Positions 9,430 through 17,853 of a stretch of DNA of 64,000 nt are shown one piece after another; within the stretch, counting starts at the first letter, position 1, and each line of letters begins with the position of its first letter. Origin of the DNA: Paracoccaceae bacterium (GTDB lineage: Bacteria > Pseudomonadota > Alphaproteobacteria > Rhodobacterales > Rhodobacteraceae); contig JAPUEK010000081.1 of the NCBI GenBank assembly GCA_027492585.1, positions 62,001-126,000 on the forward strand. The letters run 5' to 3'. The notes beneath the pieces are model-generated. The model ran no database searches, was not told the origin of the DNA, and saw only the letters and a list, made by a program, of their open reading frames with translations. Position numbers and translations under genes: made by a program.

Positions 9430-10593
9430 ATGCTGATGCTCCCGACGCCCGAAGGCAGCCTTGCCGCCTATGCCCTGCAAGGCACGCCGCTGGTGGCGCG
9501 CGCGCCGAAAGTGGCGCTGACCCGCACCGCCTTTGCCGCAGCACATGTGGTCTGCGACCCGATCCGCGAACGCTCCCCCTGGGATGGGCGCCCGGCGGTG
9601 GACTGGGAGACGACGCTCTCCTTCCGGCAGGGGCTCTGGGATCAGGGCCTCGGCCTCGCCGAAGCCATGGACACAGCGCAGCGCGGCATGGGGGTGGACT
9701 GGCCGACGGCTCTGGAGCTGATCCGGCGCACCATGGCCGCCGCCCGCGTCCATCCCCTGCGGCCGCGCGTCGCCTGCGGGGCGGGAACCGATCACCTGCC
9801 GCTCTCGGCCCTGACCGATGCCGCCGCCATCACCGCCGCCTATGAGACGCAGGCCGAAGCGATCGAGGCGGCGGGCGGGCAGCTCATCCTCATGGCCTCG
9901 CGCGCCTTTCCCGCCATCGGCGCCGGGCCGGAGGTCTACCGCGCCACCTACCGCCGCCTGATCGACGGGGCGGCAGAGCCGGTGATCCTGCACTGGCTGG
10001 GCGAGATGTTCGACCCCGCCCTGACCGGCTATTGGGGCAGCACCGATGTTGCCACCGCCTCCGATTTCGTGCTGGACCTGATCGCCGAAAACCCCGCCAA
10101 GGTCGATGGCATCAAGATTTCCCTTCTTGATCAGGCGCATGAGGAAGCCTTCCGCGCCCGCCTGCCGGAAGGGGTCCGGCTCTATACCGGCGACGATTTC
10201 AACTACGCGCCCCTGATCGAGGGCGACGGCACCCGCTATTCCCACGCGCTTCTCGGCATCTTCGCCGCCATTGCCCCCGCCGCCTCGCAGGCGCTCGAAG
10301 CACTCGCCCTGGGCGACAGCGCCCGGTTCAACGCGCTCCTCGCGCCGACCGTGCCGCTCAGCCGCGAGATCTTCCGCGCCCCCACCCGCTTCTACAAGGC
10401 GGGCATCGCCTTTCTCGCCTGGCTCAACGGCGCCCAGCGGCATTTCATCATGCCCGCCGGCTTCCAGTCCTCGCGCGACATCACCCATTACGCATCGGTT
10501 TACCGCCTTGCGGATCAAGCCGGGCTTCTGGCAGAACCGGCACTGGCCGAGGCGCGGATGAAAACGCTTCTCGCCCTGCACGGGATCGACTGA
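9430..10593 (+). CDS. DUF993 family protein, DapA-like aldolase fold
   Basis: A 387-residue protein that I recognise as the DUF993 family (dihydrodipicolinate-synthase-like TIM barrel), which occurs in sugar catabolic operons of alphaproteobacteria. Visible landmarks are the opening ALTRTAFAAAHVV, the ACGAGTDHL stretch near residue 118, HWLGEMFDP near 190 and KVDGIKISLLD near 220. Lysines such as the one in KISLLD could be the Schiff-base residue, which I cannot confirm. It lies 18 bases downstream of the second GMC gene and 31 bases before a lacI-type gene. A likely role is retro-aldol cleavage of an oxidised sugar. Confidence 0.75.
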   Translation: MLMLPTPEGSLAAYALQGTPLVARAPKVALTRTAFAAAHVVCDPIRERSPWDGRPAVDWETTLSFRQGLWDQGLGLAEAMDTAQRGMGVDWPTALELIRRTMAAARVHPLRPRVACGAGTDHLPLSALTDAAAITAAYETQAEAIEAAGGQLILMASRAFPAIGAGPEVYRATYRRLIDGAAEPVILHWLGEMFDPALTGYWGSTDVATASDFVLDLIAENPAKVDGIKISLLDQAHEEAFRARLPEGVRLYTGDDFNYAPLIEGDGTRYSHALLGIFAAIAPAASQALEALALGDSARFNALLAPTVPLSREIFRAPTRFYKAGIAFLAWLNGAQRHFIMPAGFQSSRDITHYASVYRLADQAGLLAEPALAEARMKTLLALHGID

Positions 10594-10624
10594 ACGGCAG
10601 CGACAACGCGGAGGCGGAGACCGG

Positions 10625-11704
10625 GTGATACGCAGACCCACCATCATCGACGTGGCGGCGAAGGCCGGGGTGTCGAAATCCACCGTCAGCCTCGTGTTGC
10701 AGGATTCCGCCCTCGTCCGCCCCGAAACCCGCGAGACGGTGCGGCAGGCGATGGCGGATCTCGGCTATTTCTACAACCGCTCGGCGGCCAAGCTGCGCTC
10801 CTCCCAGCACGGGCTGATCGGGCTTGTCATCAACGACCTGCGGAACCCCTTCTTCACCGAATTCGCCACCTCCGCCCAGATGGCCTTCTCGGCGCAGGGC
10901 TATTCCACCGTGATCGCCAATACCGACGAGGACCCTGCCGTGCAGGCCGAGGTGGTGGGTTCGATGATCGAACACGGCGTCACCGGCTTCGTCATCTCCC
11001 CCACCTATGGCGCGGAGGCCGCGACCTTCGGCCCCCTCGCCCGCGCCGGCATCCCCGCGATGCAGGTGCTGCGCCGCGTCGCCGAGGATACAGAGGCCTT
11101 CCCCTTCGCCTCGCTCGACTATGCCCGTGGCGGAAGGCTCGCCACCCGCCACCTGATCGGGACAGGCGCCCGCCGCATCGCCTTCGTCGGCGGCCTCGCC
11201 GACCGCCCGATCACGCAGGAACGCATGTCCGGCTATCTGGAAACCATGGCGGAGGCGGGGCTGGAACCGCTCTGCCTGCCCGGCCGCCCCTCCCGGCAAT
11301 TCGGACGCGAGACGGCGCGCAGCCTCACCGCCCGCCACCCTGATTGCGAGGCGGCCATCTCCTTCAACGATCTGGTGGCGCTCGGCCTGCTTTCGGGCTT
11401 CGCCGAAGGAGGCCGCCGTGTCGGGCGCGACTTCCGCCTCGTCGGCTTCGACGACATCGAGGAATGTGCTCAGGTCTGGCCGCAACTGTCCTCCGTGCGC
11501 TGCGACATCGCCCGCTTCGGCCGCGACGTGGCGGGAACGCTGCTCGGCTGGCTGGGCGGCGGCAAACGCCCCGCCCCCGAATACCGCGCCCCGGTGGAGC
11601 TGATCGCCCGCGCCTCCAGCACCGGAGAAGGTCTGGGGAAAGGTTGGGGGGAAGGTTGGAGGGAAGGCGGGGGCAACGACCCGGCCGAGGGCTTGCACGC
11701 GTGA
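10625..11704 (+). CDS. LacI-family transcriptional regulator (2)
   Basis: Repressor with an N-terminal helix-turn-helix (TIIDVAAKAGVSKSTVSLVL, about residues 6-25) and a sugar-binding-protein-like sensor domain; 359 residues. GTG at 10625 is the start, with GGAGGCGGAGA just upstream. The usual family length ends near residue 333. The rest is a glycine- and tryptophan-rich tail with a short repeat (GEGLGKGWGEGWREGGG). It lies inside the operon between the DUF993 and glycerate kinase genes, so it probably controls the lower part or senses an intermediate. Confidence 0.88.
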   Translation: MIRRPTIIDVAAKAGVSKSTVSLVLQDSALVRPETRETVRQAMADLGYFYNRSAAKLRSSQHGLIGLVINDLRNPFFTEFATSAQMAFSAQGYSTVIANTDEDPAVQAEVVGSMIEHGVTGFVISPTYGAEAATFGPLARAGIPAMQVLRRVAEDTEAFPFASLDYARGGRLATRHLIGTGARRIAFVGGLADRPITQERMSGYLETMAEAGLEPLCLPGRPSRQFGRETARSLTARHPDCEAAISFNDLVALGLLSGFAEGGRRVGRDFRLVGFDDIEECAQVWPQLSSVRCDIARFGRDVAGTLLGWLGGGKRPAPEYRAPVELIARASSTGEGLGKGWGEGWREGGGNDPAEGLHA

Positions 11705-11774
11705 ACATTCCGTCCGATCAAGGCGCCGCGATCCGCCGCCCTACCCGCCGCCGCCCCTGCCAAGGAACCCAGAG

Positions 11775-13037
11775 ATGACCCCCCTCCCCCTGCTCCGCCA
11801 GCTCTTCGACCGCGCCGTGGAGGTTGCCGATCCGATGCGCGCCCTTGCCGGGCATCTGCCGGAAAAACCCGCGGGCCGGGTGGTGGTGATCGGGGCAGGC
11901 AAGGCCTCCGCCCGGATGGCGGAGGCGGTGGAAAGCCTCTGGGGTCCCTGCGAGGGGCTGGTGATCACCCGCTACGGCTATGGCCGCCCCTGCAAGGGCA
12001 TCGAGATCGTCGAGGCCGCCCATCCCGTTCCCGATGCGGCCGGGCTGGCGGCGACGGCGCGGATGCTGCACCTGGTGGAAGGGCTGGGCGAAGGGGATTT
12101 CGTGCTGGCGCTGATCTCGGGCGGGGCCTCCGCCTTGCTGACCGCCCCGCGCGAGGGCATCAGCCTTGCCGGGAAACAGGCGGTCAATGCCGCCCTTCTG
12201 GCCTCCGGCGCGCCGATCACCGCGATGAACACGCTCCGCAAGCATCTGAGCCGGGTGAAGGGCGGCCAGCTTGCCGCCGCCGCCTACCCCGCCCGGATGC
12301 TGGCGCTGATGATCTCGGACGTGCCGGGCGATGATCCGGCCTTCATCGGCTCCGGTCCGACGGTGGCGGAGCCCTCCACCCCGGCCGAGGCGCGCGCCAT
12401 CGCCGACCGCTGGGGGCTGGATCTGCCCGCTGCGGTGGCCGCCGTGCTGGCCGGGCCGTCCCCGGTGGTGGTGCCGGGCGATCCGCGGCTGTCGAAGGTG
12501 GAAAACCGCCTCTTCGCCGCCCCCTCGCAATCGCTGGAGGCGGCGCGGCTCATGGCGGAGGCCGCAGGCTGCGAGGTGCGCCTGCTCGGCGATGCGCTCG
12601 AAGGCGAGGCGCGGGACGTGGCCGCCGATCAGGCCGCCGAGGCGCTCCGAATCGCGGCCGAACTGCGCCCCGGCGACAGTCCGGTGCTGCTCCTCTCCGG
12701 AGGCGAGCTGACCGTGACGCGGCGCGGGACCGGCATCGGCGGCCCGAACGCGGAATTCTGCCTTGCGCTCGCGCTCGCCCTTCAGGGCCATCCGGGGATC
12801 CACGCCATCGCCTGCGACACCGATGGCGTCGATGGCGCGGCCGAGGTGGCCGGCGCCCTCGTTTCCCCCGATACGCTGGCCCTTGCCCGCGCAAAGGGGA
12901 TCGACCCCGCCACCGCCCTCGCCGCCAATGACGCCCACAGCTTCTTTGGCGCGATCGGCGCGCAGGTCGTCACCGGCCCCACCCTGACAAACGTGAACGA
13001 TTTCCGCGCCCTGCTGATCTCGGCGCCCGCAACCTGA
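11775..13037 (+). CDS. glycerate 2-kinase (MOFRL/TtuD-GckA type)
   Basis: Phosphorylates D-glycerate to 2-phosphoglycerate, the entry into glycolysis from glycerate. The 420-residue protein has the family's N-terminal GAGKASARMAEA, LISGGASALL and NTLRKHLSRVKGGQLA (with catalytic Lys) and the C-terminal MOFRL segment DTDGVDG. It is preceded by AAGGAA about 9 bases before ATG. It closes the sugar module, which argues that the pathway yields glycerate or tartronate semialdehyde. It sits 71 bases after the LacI stop and 8 bases before the Dabb gene. Confidence 0.9.
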   Translation: MTPLPLLRQLFDRAVEVADPMRALAGHLPEKPAGRVVVIGAGKASARMAEAVESLWGPCEGLVITRYGYGRPCKGIEIVEAAHPVPDAAGLAATARMLHLVEGLGEGDFVLALISGGASALLTAPREGISLAGKQAVNAALLASGAPITAMNTLRKHLSRVKGGQLAAAAYPARMLALMISDVPGDDPAFIGSGPTVAEPSTPAEARAIADRWGLDLPAAVAAVLAGPSPVVVPGDPRLSKVENRLFAAPSQSLEAARLMAEAAGCEVRLLGDALEGEARDVAADQAAEALRIAAELRPGDSPVLLLSGGELTVTRRGTGIGGPNAEFCLALALALQGHPGIHAIACDTDGVDGAAEVAGALVSPDTLALARAKGIDPATALAANDAHSFFGAIGAQVVTGPTLTNVNDFRALLISAPAT

Positions 13038-13044
13038 GGTTCCC

Positions 13045-13353
13045 ATGCTGATCCATTGCGTGTTCTGCGACCTGCGCGACGATGCGCCCGAGGCCGAGCT
13101 TGCCGACATCTACCGCAGCTTCGCCGGCCTCTGCGCCGAGGTGGAGGGGATGCTCTCCTTCCAGGCCGGACCGAACCGCGACTATGAGGCGAAATCGCCG
13201 CGCCACCGCACCGGCTTCGTGATCACCTTCCGCGACCGCGCCGCCCATCTCGCCTATGACGGCCACCCCGCGCACAAGGCGGCGGGGGGGCGGCTCGTCA
13301 AACTGTGCAACGGCGGGGCCGAGGGGATCGTGGTCTACGATCTCGAAATCTGA
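13045..13353 (+). CDS. Dabb (stress-responsive A/B barrel) domain protein
   Basis: Small 102-residue protein of the Dabb/ferredoxin-like barrel family, recognisable from MLIHCVFCDLRDD at the start, the central FQAGPNRDYE and the later FRDRAAHLAYDGHPAH. Family members are dimers of mostly unknown function, often beside sugar or aromatic catabolic enzymes. It is 8 bases after the glycerate kinase stop, so it is the last gene of that transcript, followed by the hairpin at 13382-13433. Confidence 0.75.
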   Translation: MLIHCVFCDLRDDAPEAELADIYRSFAGLCAEVEGMLSFQAGPNRDYEAKSPRHRTGFVITFRDRAAHLAYDGHPAHKAAGGRLVKLCNGGAEGIVVYDLEI

Positions 13354-13381
13354 CCGCCTCCGGCAGGCCTGCGCCTCCGGC

Positions 13382-13433
13382 GGGGATATTTGGGAAGAGA
13401 AGAAAGACCTTTCATCTTGCCCCAAATATCCCC
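13382..13433. repeat. interspersed ATATTT hairpin element, copy A (terminator-like)
   Basis: GGGGATATTTGGG (13382-13394) pairs perfectly with CCCAAATATCCCC (13121-13133 offset within the element, i.e. 13421-13433). Between them, read on the minus strand, is the element's GCAAGATGAAAGG core. It lies between two convergent genes (Dabb and FabD-like) and could terminate both. The same element recurs at 17677, 18529, 23092, 38840 and 52819. Confidence 0.7.
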
Positions 13434-13469
13434 CGCGGAGCGTTCCCCGGCGCCCGCCCGCGCGGCCTT

Positions 13470-14483
13470 TCAGGTCACGCGCGCCCGCTGCTCCGGCAAC
13501 GCCATGGAGAGGAGGAGCGGCGCTTCCCCCTGCCGCGCCTGAAACGCCGCCTTGCTCTCCATGCCGCGCCAATGGCTCAGGATCAGGCTCTGCGCCACCG
13601 CCCCGCCCAGCGTCGTGCCGGGACCGGCGACGATGAAGAGATCGGGGGCGAATTCGCGGGCGGCGCTGCGGATCGCGGCGGTGAAATCATAGGGTTCCAC
13701 GACCTGATGGCCGAGCGTGTAGTCGCGCAGCGCCGCAGGAGACGCGGCTCCCGGCCACCAGATCGCCCCGCGCCCGTCGATCAGCGGCAGCTTCGGGCTT
13801 GAGAAGAGGCTCTCGGGCAGAAGCGCCCGCCCCTCCGCCGCCACCGGGGCCTGAAGGGCGGTATGAAAAGCCGCGTGATTGGCCAGCCGCATCGGAAAGC
13901 GGCCCTGCACCACCGGCACCGCCGCCTCGAAGGCCTTCAGCCCCGCCTCTTCCCCCGCGACAACCAGCATCCCGCCGAGGTCGATGGAGAGGGCCAGCGC
14001 GTGCCGCTGACCGATCCCGGCGATCAGGGCCAGCAGTTCCGCCTTGCGGGCCGGATCGGGGCGCCAGTCCTCTCCGAGGAAAGGGTAGACCAGTTGCCCG
14101 CCGATCAGCCTCTCCTGCATCAGCCGGCCCATGGTGTTGACCACCTCGAACCCGGCCTGCGGGCTCAGCGCCCCGCCGCAGGCGAGCGCCGAATACCAGC
14201 CCATCGAATTGCCGGTCACGGCCACGATCTCCACCCCGCGCAGGCGCAGCGCATCGCCGAGCGTGCAGGCATAGATCAGCGCCGAGGCATTGTCGCCGCG
14301 GGTGTGGCGCGCCACGGAATAGGTGGTGGCGCTGTCGAGCGCGCTGAGGCTGTCCTGTCCCGCCGCGATCCGGCGGCGGTCGAATTCCGCCAGCAGGGCC
14401 GGATCGGGAAAATCCTTCAGCGTGCCGAGCTCGGTCTTCGTATAGGTGCCGCGACCGGGGCAGATGAGAACGGCGGTTTTCAT
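13470..14483 (-). CDS. FabD-like ACP S-malonyltransferase/acyltransferase
   Basis: Serine acyltransferase of the malonyl-CoA:ACP transacylase fold, 337 residues. The nucleophile elbow is GNSMG (Ser93) and the catalytic histidine is in NHAAFHT (His207). The usual PGQG near the N-terminus reads PGRG here (residues 10-12). ATG at 14483 overlaps the stop of the upstream E1 gene (ATGA) and has AGGAG 8 bases upstream; the TTG six bases earlier is not needed. It is not near other fatty-acid or polyketide genes, so a specialised acyl-CoA or acyl transfer step with the fused dehydrogenase is more likely than housekeeping FabD. Confidence 0.8.
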   Translation of the reverse strand: MKTAVLICPGRGTYTKTELGTLKDFPDPALLAEFDRRRIAAGQDSLSALDSATTYSVARHTRGDNASALIYACTLGDALRLRGVEIVAVTGNSMGWYSALACGGALSPQAGFEVVNTMGRLMQERLIGGQLVYPFLGEDWRPDPARKAELLALIAGIGQRHALALSIDLGGMLVVAGEEAGLKAFEAAVPVVQGRFPMRLANHAAFHTALQAPVAAEGRALLPESLFSSPKLPLIDGRGAIWWPGAASPAALRDYTLGHQVVEPYDFTAAIRSAAREFAPDLFIVAGPGTTLGGAVAQSLILSHWRGMESKAAFQARQGEAPLLLSMALPEQRARVT

Positions 14484-16663
14484 TGGCAAAGCTCCTGTGC
14501 CGCCCGCACGATCCCCGCCGCCGAGGGCATGGTCGCCGCATAGGCCGGGCCGGTGGCGATGAAGCTGTCTTCGGCCGTCAGCCGTGCCAGCTTCGCCTCC
14601 GGGGCGGTTTCGTGGAAATGCGCCATCAGCGCCTCGGCGAGCCCGCCGGAATGGCGGGTCTCGTCGACGATCAGGATGTTGCGGCAGCCCGCGACCGCCG
14701 CCGTCAGCGCCGCCTTGGGCAAGGGCGAGAGCCAGCGCAGATCGACGATCCGGGCGCCTATCCCCGCCGCCGCGATCTGCGGCAGGGCCTGATGGCTGAG
14801 ATAGGTGCCATTGCCGAAGGTCACGATGGCCAGATCCTGCCCGCTCCCCTCCACCCCGACTTCGCCGAGCGGAATCGCCTCGCCCGGCGGCGGATAGCGG
14901 CGCATCCAGCCGCCGTCCTTTTCGCCGTGAAGGTCGCGCATCGGGTACAGGGCGATGGGTTCCAGAAAGACCACCAGCCGCTGCTCCTCCCGTGCGAGCC
15001 GCACAGATTCGCGCAGCATCCGCACCGCATCCGCCCCGTTCGACGGGCAGGCGAGGATCAGCCCTGGAATGTCGCGCAGCACCGCCACCGAATTGTCGTT
15101 GTGGAAATGCCCGCCGAAGCCCTTCTGATAGCCGAGCCCGGCGATCCTGAGCACCATCGGATTGGTATATTGCCCGTTCGAGAAGAACGGCAGCGTCGCC
15201 GCCTCGCCGCGCAACTGGTCCTCGGCATTGTGCAGATAGGCGAGGAACTGGATCTCCGGCATCGGCAGGAAGCCGTTCTGCGCCATGCCGATGGCAAGGC
15301 CGAGGATGGTCTGCTCGTCCAGAAGCGTGTCGATCATCCGGTGCGCCCCGAAGCGCGCCGTCAGTTTCTGGGTGACGCCGTAGACCCCGCCCTTGCGGCC
15401 GACATCCTCGCCCATCAGCACGATCTCGCCATGTTCCAGCATCAGATCGGTCAGCGCCCAGTTGATCAGCCGCGACAGGATCTGCGGCTCTTCCATCGCC
15501 TTCAGATCGGCGCCGAAGGCCGCGGCCCGCGCCTCCGCCGTCGGGCCGTTCGTGGCCTTGCAGGCCCGTTTCGGCGGGATCAGCGAGGCCATGACCTGCG
15601 CCGCCGTCTTCAGCCGCGGGCGCGTCACCGCCTCGGCGGCGATGCGGGCGACGCGGGCGTTGGTCTCTTCATAGATGGCCAGAGCCTCCGCCGCAGGCAG
15701 CGCCCCGGACTGGTCCAGCAGCCGGACGGCGTGCAGGAGTGGGTCCTGCGCCTCCTCAGCCTCCACCTCCTCGCGCGGCAGATAGGTAGTCGGCACATCG
15801 GCCCCGGCATGGCCGTAAAGCCGGATGGTCCGCAGATGCAGGAAGGCGGGCTTGCGCCGGGTGCGGACGAACGCGGCCGCCTCCTGCGCGACGTGGTAGG
15901 TGTCATAGAGGTCCAGCCCGTCTGCGGAGAAATAGGTCAGGCCGGGGCGGTGGCGGAAGGAGCTGGCGATCCAGCCCCGCGGCGTCTTCGTCGAAATGCC
16001 GATGCCATTGTCCTCGCAGACGAAGAGAAGCGGCAGGGGGATGGACTGATAGCTCGTCCAGCCCGCCGCGTTGAAGGCCCCCTGCGCGGTCGAATGGTTG
16101 GCCGAGGCATCGCCGAAGGAGCACATCACGATGCCGTCCTCGGGCAGTTCCGCATGTTCGGGCCGGTTGCGGCGGGCGGCGCCGATGGCATAGGCCGCCC
16201 CCACCGCCTTCGGCAGGTGGCTGGCGATGGTCGAGGTCTGCGGCGGGATGTTCAGCGCCTTCGAGCCCAGAACCTTGTGCCGCCCGCCCGAGATCGGGTC
16301 CTCGGCGGAAGCGGCAAAGCTCAGGAGCAGGTCCCAGGCGGCCGTCTGCCCCGGCACCTGATCCGCCCGCGCGATCTGGAAAGCGGCATCGCGGTAGTGG
16401 AGAAAGGCCATGTCCGTCGATCGCAGCGCCGCCGCCACCGCCGCCATCCCCTCATGCCCCGAGGAGCCGATGGTGTAGAACCCCTGCCCCGCCCGCTGCA
16501 TCACCCGGCTCTGCCGGTCGAGCGCGCGGCTGAGACAGCCCGCCCGGAAGATCGCCACCGCCTGCTCGGGCGCGAGCGGACCGGAGGGCGCCGCCCCCCG
16601 CGGGAAATCGCGGGCGGCGGTGCGGGACAGGAAGTTCTCGTGAACGATATCGGCGCGGTCCAT
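14480..16663 (-). CDS. fused E1 alpha-beta 2-oxoacid dehydrogenase (thiamine-PP dependent)
   Basis: A 727-residue single-chain fusion of the alpha and beta subunits of a branched-chain/pyruvate-type E1. The alpha half (about 1-350) has GSSGHEGMAAV, GGRHKVLGS and the thiamine-binding GDASANHSTAQGAFNAA...CEDNGIGIS. The beta half (about 375-727) has GEDVGRKGGVYGVT, DTLLDEQTILGLAIGMA and the C-terminal LSPLP/VDETRHSGG. No E2 or lipoamide dehydrogenase lies nearby, so it must use components encoded elsewhere or act alone as a thiamine-dependent decarboxylase. It is translationally coupled to the FabD-like gene. AAGGACC precedes its ATG. Confidence 0.85.
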   Translation of the reverse strand: MDRADIVHENFLSRTAARDFPRGAAPSGPLAPEQAVAIFRAGCLSRALDRQSRVMQRAGQGFYTIGSSGHEGMAAVAAALRSTDMAFLHYRDAAFQIARADQVPGQTAAWDLLLSFAASAEDPISGGRHKVLGSKALNIPPQTSTIASHLPKAVGAAYAIGAARRNRPEHAELPEDGIVMCSFGDASANHSTAQGAFNAAGWTSYQSIPLPLLFVCEDNGIGISTKTPRGWIASSFRHRPGLTYFSADGLDLYDTYHVAQEAAAFVRTRRKPAFLHLRTIRLYGHAGADVPTTYLPREEVEAEEAQDPLLHAVRLLDQSGALPAAEALAIYEETNARVARIAAEAVTRPRLKTAAQVMASLIPPKRACKATNGPTAEARAAAFGADLKAMEEPQILSRLINWALTDLMLEHGEIVLMGEDVGRKGGVYGVTQKLTARFGAHRMIDTLLDEQTILGLAIGMAQNGFLPMPEIQFLAYLHNAEDQLRGEAATLPFFSNGQYTNPMVLRIAGLGYQKGFGGHFHNDNSVAVLRDIPGLILACPSNGADAVRMLRESVRLAREEQRLVVFLEPIALYPMRDLHGEKDGGWMRRYPPPGEAIPLGEVGVEGSGQDLAIVTFGNGTYLSHQALPQIAAAGIGARIVDLRWLSPLPKAALTAAVAGCRNILIVDETRHSGGLAEALMAHFHETAPEAKLARLTAEDSFIATGPAYAATMPSAAGIVRAAQELCQ

Positions 16664-16703
16664 GGCAGGTCCTTGAGAGCGGCTCTGGCGCCGTTCTAGC
16701 CGA

Positions 16704-16731
16704 TTGCGGGGCGGGGCTGAACCGATATAAA
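16704..16731 (+). promoter_or_regulatory. candidate promoter of the lysR-type gene
   Basis: TTGCGG (16704-16709) and TATAAA (16726-16731) are separated by 16 bases in the 96-base gap between two divergent genes. The start codon of the LysR gene is 29 bases beyond the -10. It is the only AT-rich hexamer in the gap. Confidence 0.4.
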
Positions 16732-16759
16732 GGCCCCGACCTATTACCGGAGGGAATAG

Positions 16760-17638
16760 ATGACCAAGGGATCAGGGCGGGCGCGGCGGCTCCTGCCCTC
16801 GATGAGCCAGCTTGCGGCTTTCGAGGCGGTCTGCCGCACCGGATCGACCCAGAGCGCGGCGGTGGACCTGAGCCTGACGCAGGGGGCGGTCTCGAAGCTG
16901 ATCCAGAGCCTCGAAGGCCAGCTCGGCGTGGCGCTGTTCCTGCGCGAGGGGCGCAGGCTTGCCGCCACCGAAGCGGCGGAGACCTTTGCCCGCGACGTGG
17001 GCCGCGCGCTCGATCTCGTCAGCCGCGGGGCGCTGCGGGTGCGCTCGACGACCGGCGGCGGGACGCTGGCGCTCGCGGTGCTGCCGGGCTTCGGGACCCG
17101 CTGGCTCGCGCCGCGCCTGCCGGGGTTTCTGGCCGCCCATCCGGGAGTGACGGTGAACATGGGGACAAGGCTCGAACCCTTCGACCTCGCGGGGGAAGGC
17201 TTCGATGCAGCGATCCATTACGGGGCCGCGACCTGGCCCGAGGCCGAGCACCTGAAGCTGTTCGACGAAAGGCTCCTCGTCATCGGCAGCCGCCCCCTGC
17301 CCGGCGGGCCGGAGGCGCTCGCCCGCCAGCCGCTCCTTCAGCTCGAAACCCGCCCCGAGGCCTGGGCGGACTGGTTCGCCGCGCGCGGGCTGGGCGGGCC
17401 GCAGCGGCTGGGCATGGTCTTCGACCAGTTCGCCCCGATGATCGAAGCCGCCGCCCATGGCCTGGGCGTGGCCCTCGTACCGGAGTTCCTCGTGCAGAGC
17501 GACCTCGCCGAAGACCGGCTCACCGCGCTGACCGATCCCGCCCCCGGCTCGGGGGCCTATTACCTCGTCTGGCCGCGCGGCCATGACGATGCCCCGCCCC
17601 TGCGCGCCTTCCGGGACTGGATCGTGACGGCGCCCTGA
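16760..17638 (+). CDS. LysR-family regulator (GcvA/AmpR-like)
   Basis: DNA-binding regulator, 292 residues. The N-terminal winged helix-turn-helix (SQLAAFEAVCRTGSTQSAAVDLSLTQGAVSKLIQSLE, split here as SQLAAFEAV then STQSAAVDL then LTQGAVSKLI) is at about residues 16-50. The effector-binding domain follows from about 92, opening TLALAVLPGFGTRWLAPRL as in the GcvA group. It is divergent from the E1 fusion gene with a 96-base shared promoter gap, so it probably controls that pair. GGAGGGA precedes ATG at 16760. Confidence 0.88.
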   Translation: MTKGSGRARRLLPSMSQLAAFEAVCRTGSTQSAAVDLSLTQGAVSKLIQSLEGQLGVALFLREGRRLAATEAAETFARDVGRALDLVSRGALRVRSTTGGGTLALAVLPGFGTRWLAPRLPGFLAAHPGVTVNMGTRLEPFDLAGEGFDAAIHYGAATWPEAEHLKLFDERLLVIGSRPLPGGPEALARQPLLQLETRPEAWADWFAARGLGGPQRLGMVFDQFAPMIEAAAHGLGVALVPEFLVQSDLAEDRLTALTDPAPGSGAYYLVWPRGHDDAPPLRAFRDWIVTAP

Positions 17639-17670
17639 ACGGCCAGCGGAGCGCCCCCGGCGGGCCTGAG

Positions 17671-17740
17671 CCTCCTGCGGGGATATTTGAGCCAGCATGA
17701 AAGGGCTTTCTTCTCTTTCCAAATATCCCCCGCGGAGCGT
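17671..17740. repeat. interspersed ATATTT hairpin element, copy B
   Basis: GCGGGGATATTT (17677-17688) pairs with AAATATCCCCCGC (17721-17733). The loop carries GCCAGCATGAAAG, then CTTTCTTCTCTTTCC. It sits 38 bases after the LysR stop and is probably its terminator. Orientation is opposite to copy A. Confidence 0.7.
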
Positions 17741-17853
17741 TCCCCGGCCGGAGCCGGGCGTGCCGCTGACTGACTGTGGCGACAGCCAGCGGGCAGAATC
17801 CGCTTTCCTGCCCCCCGGAATCCTTTATGGAGAAGGCCCGGACAGGAGCGATG

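Noticed and set aside
7657-10683. 1008-codon open frame on the minus strand
   Set aside because: It lies opposite the SDR, second GMC and DUF993 genes, all with clear motifs and coupled starts. Its translation is Arg/Gly/His-rich without any domain. It is a high-GC antisense shadow.
14483-16699. 738-codon plus-strand frame
   Set aside because: Antisense to the E1 fusion, which has full thiamine-binding motifs; low-complexity composition and no ribosome-binding site.
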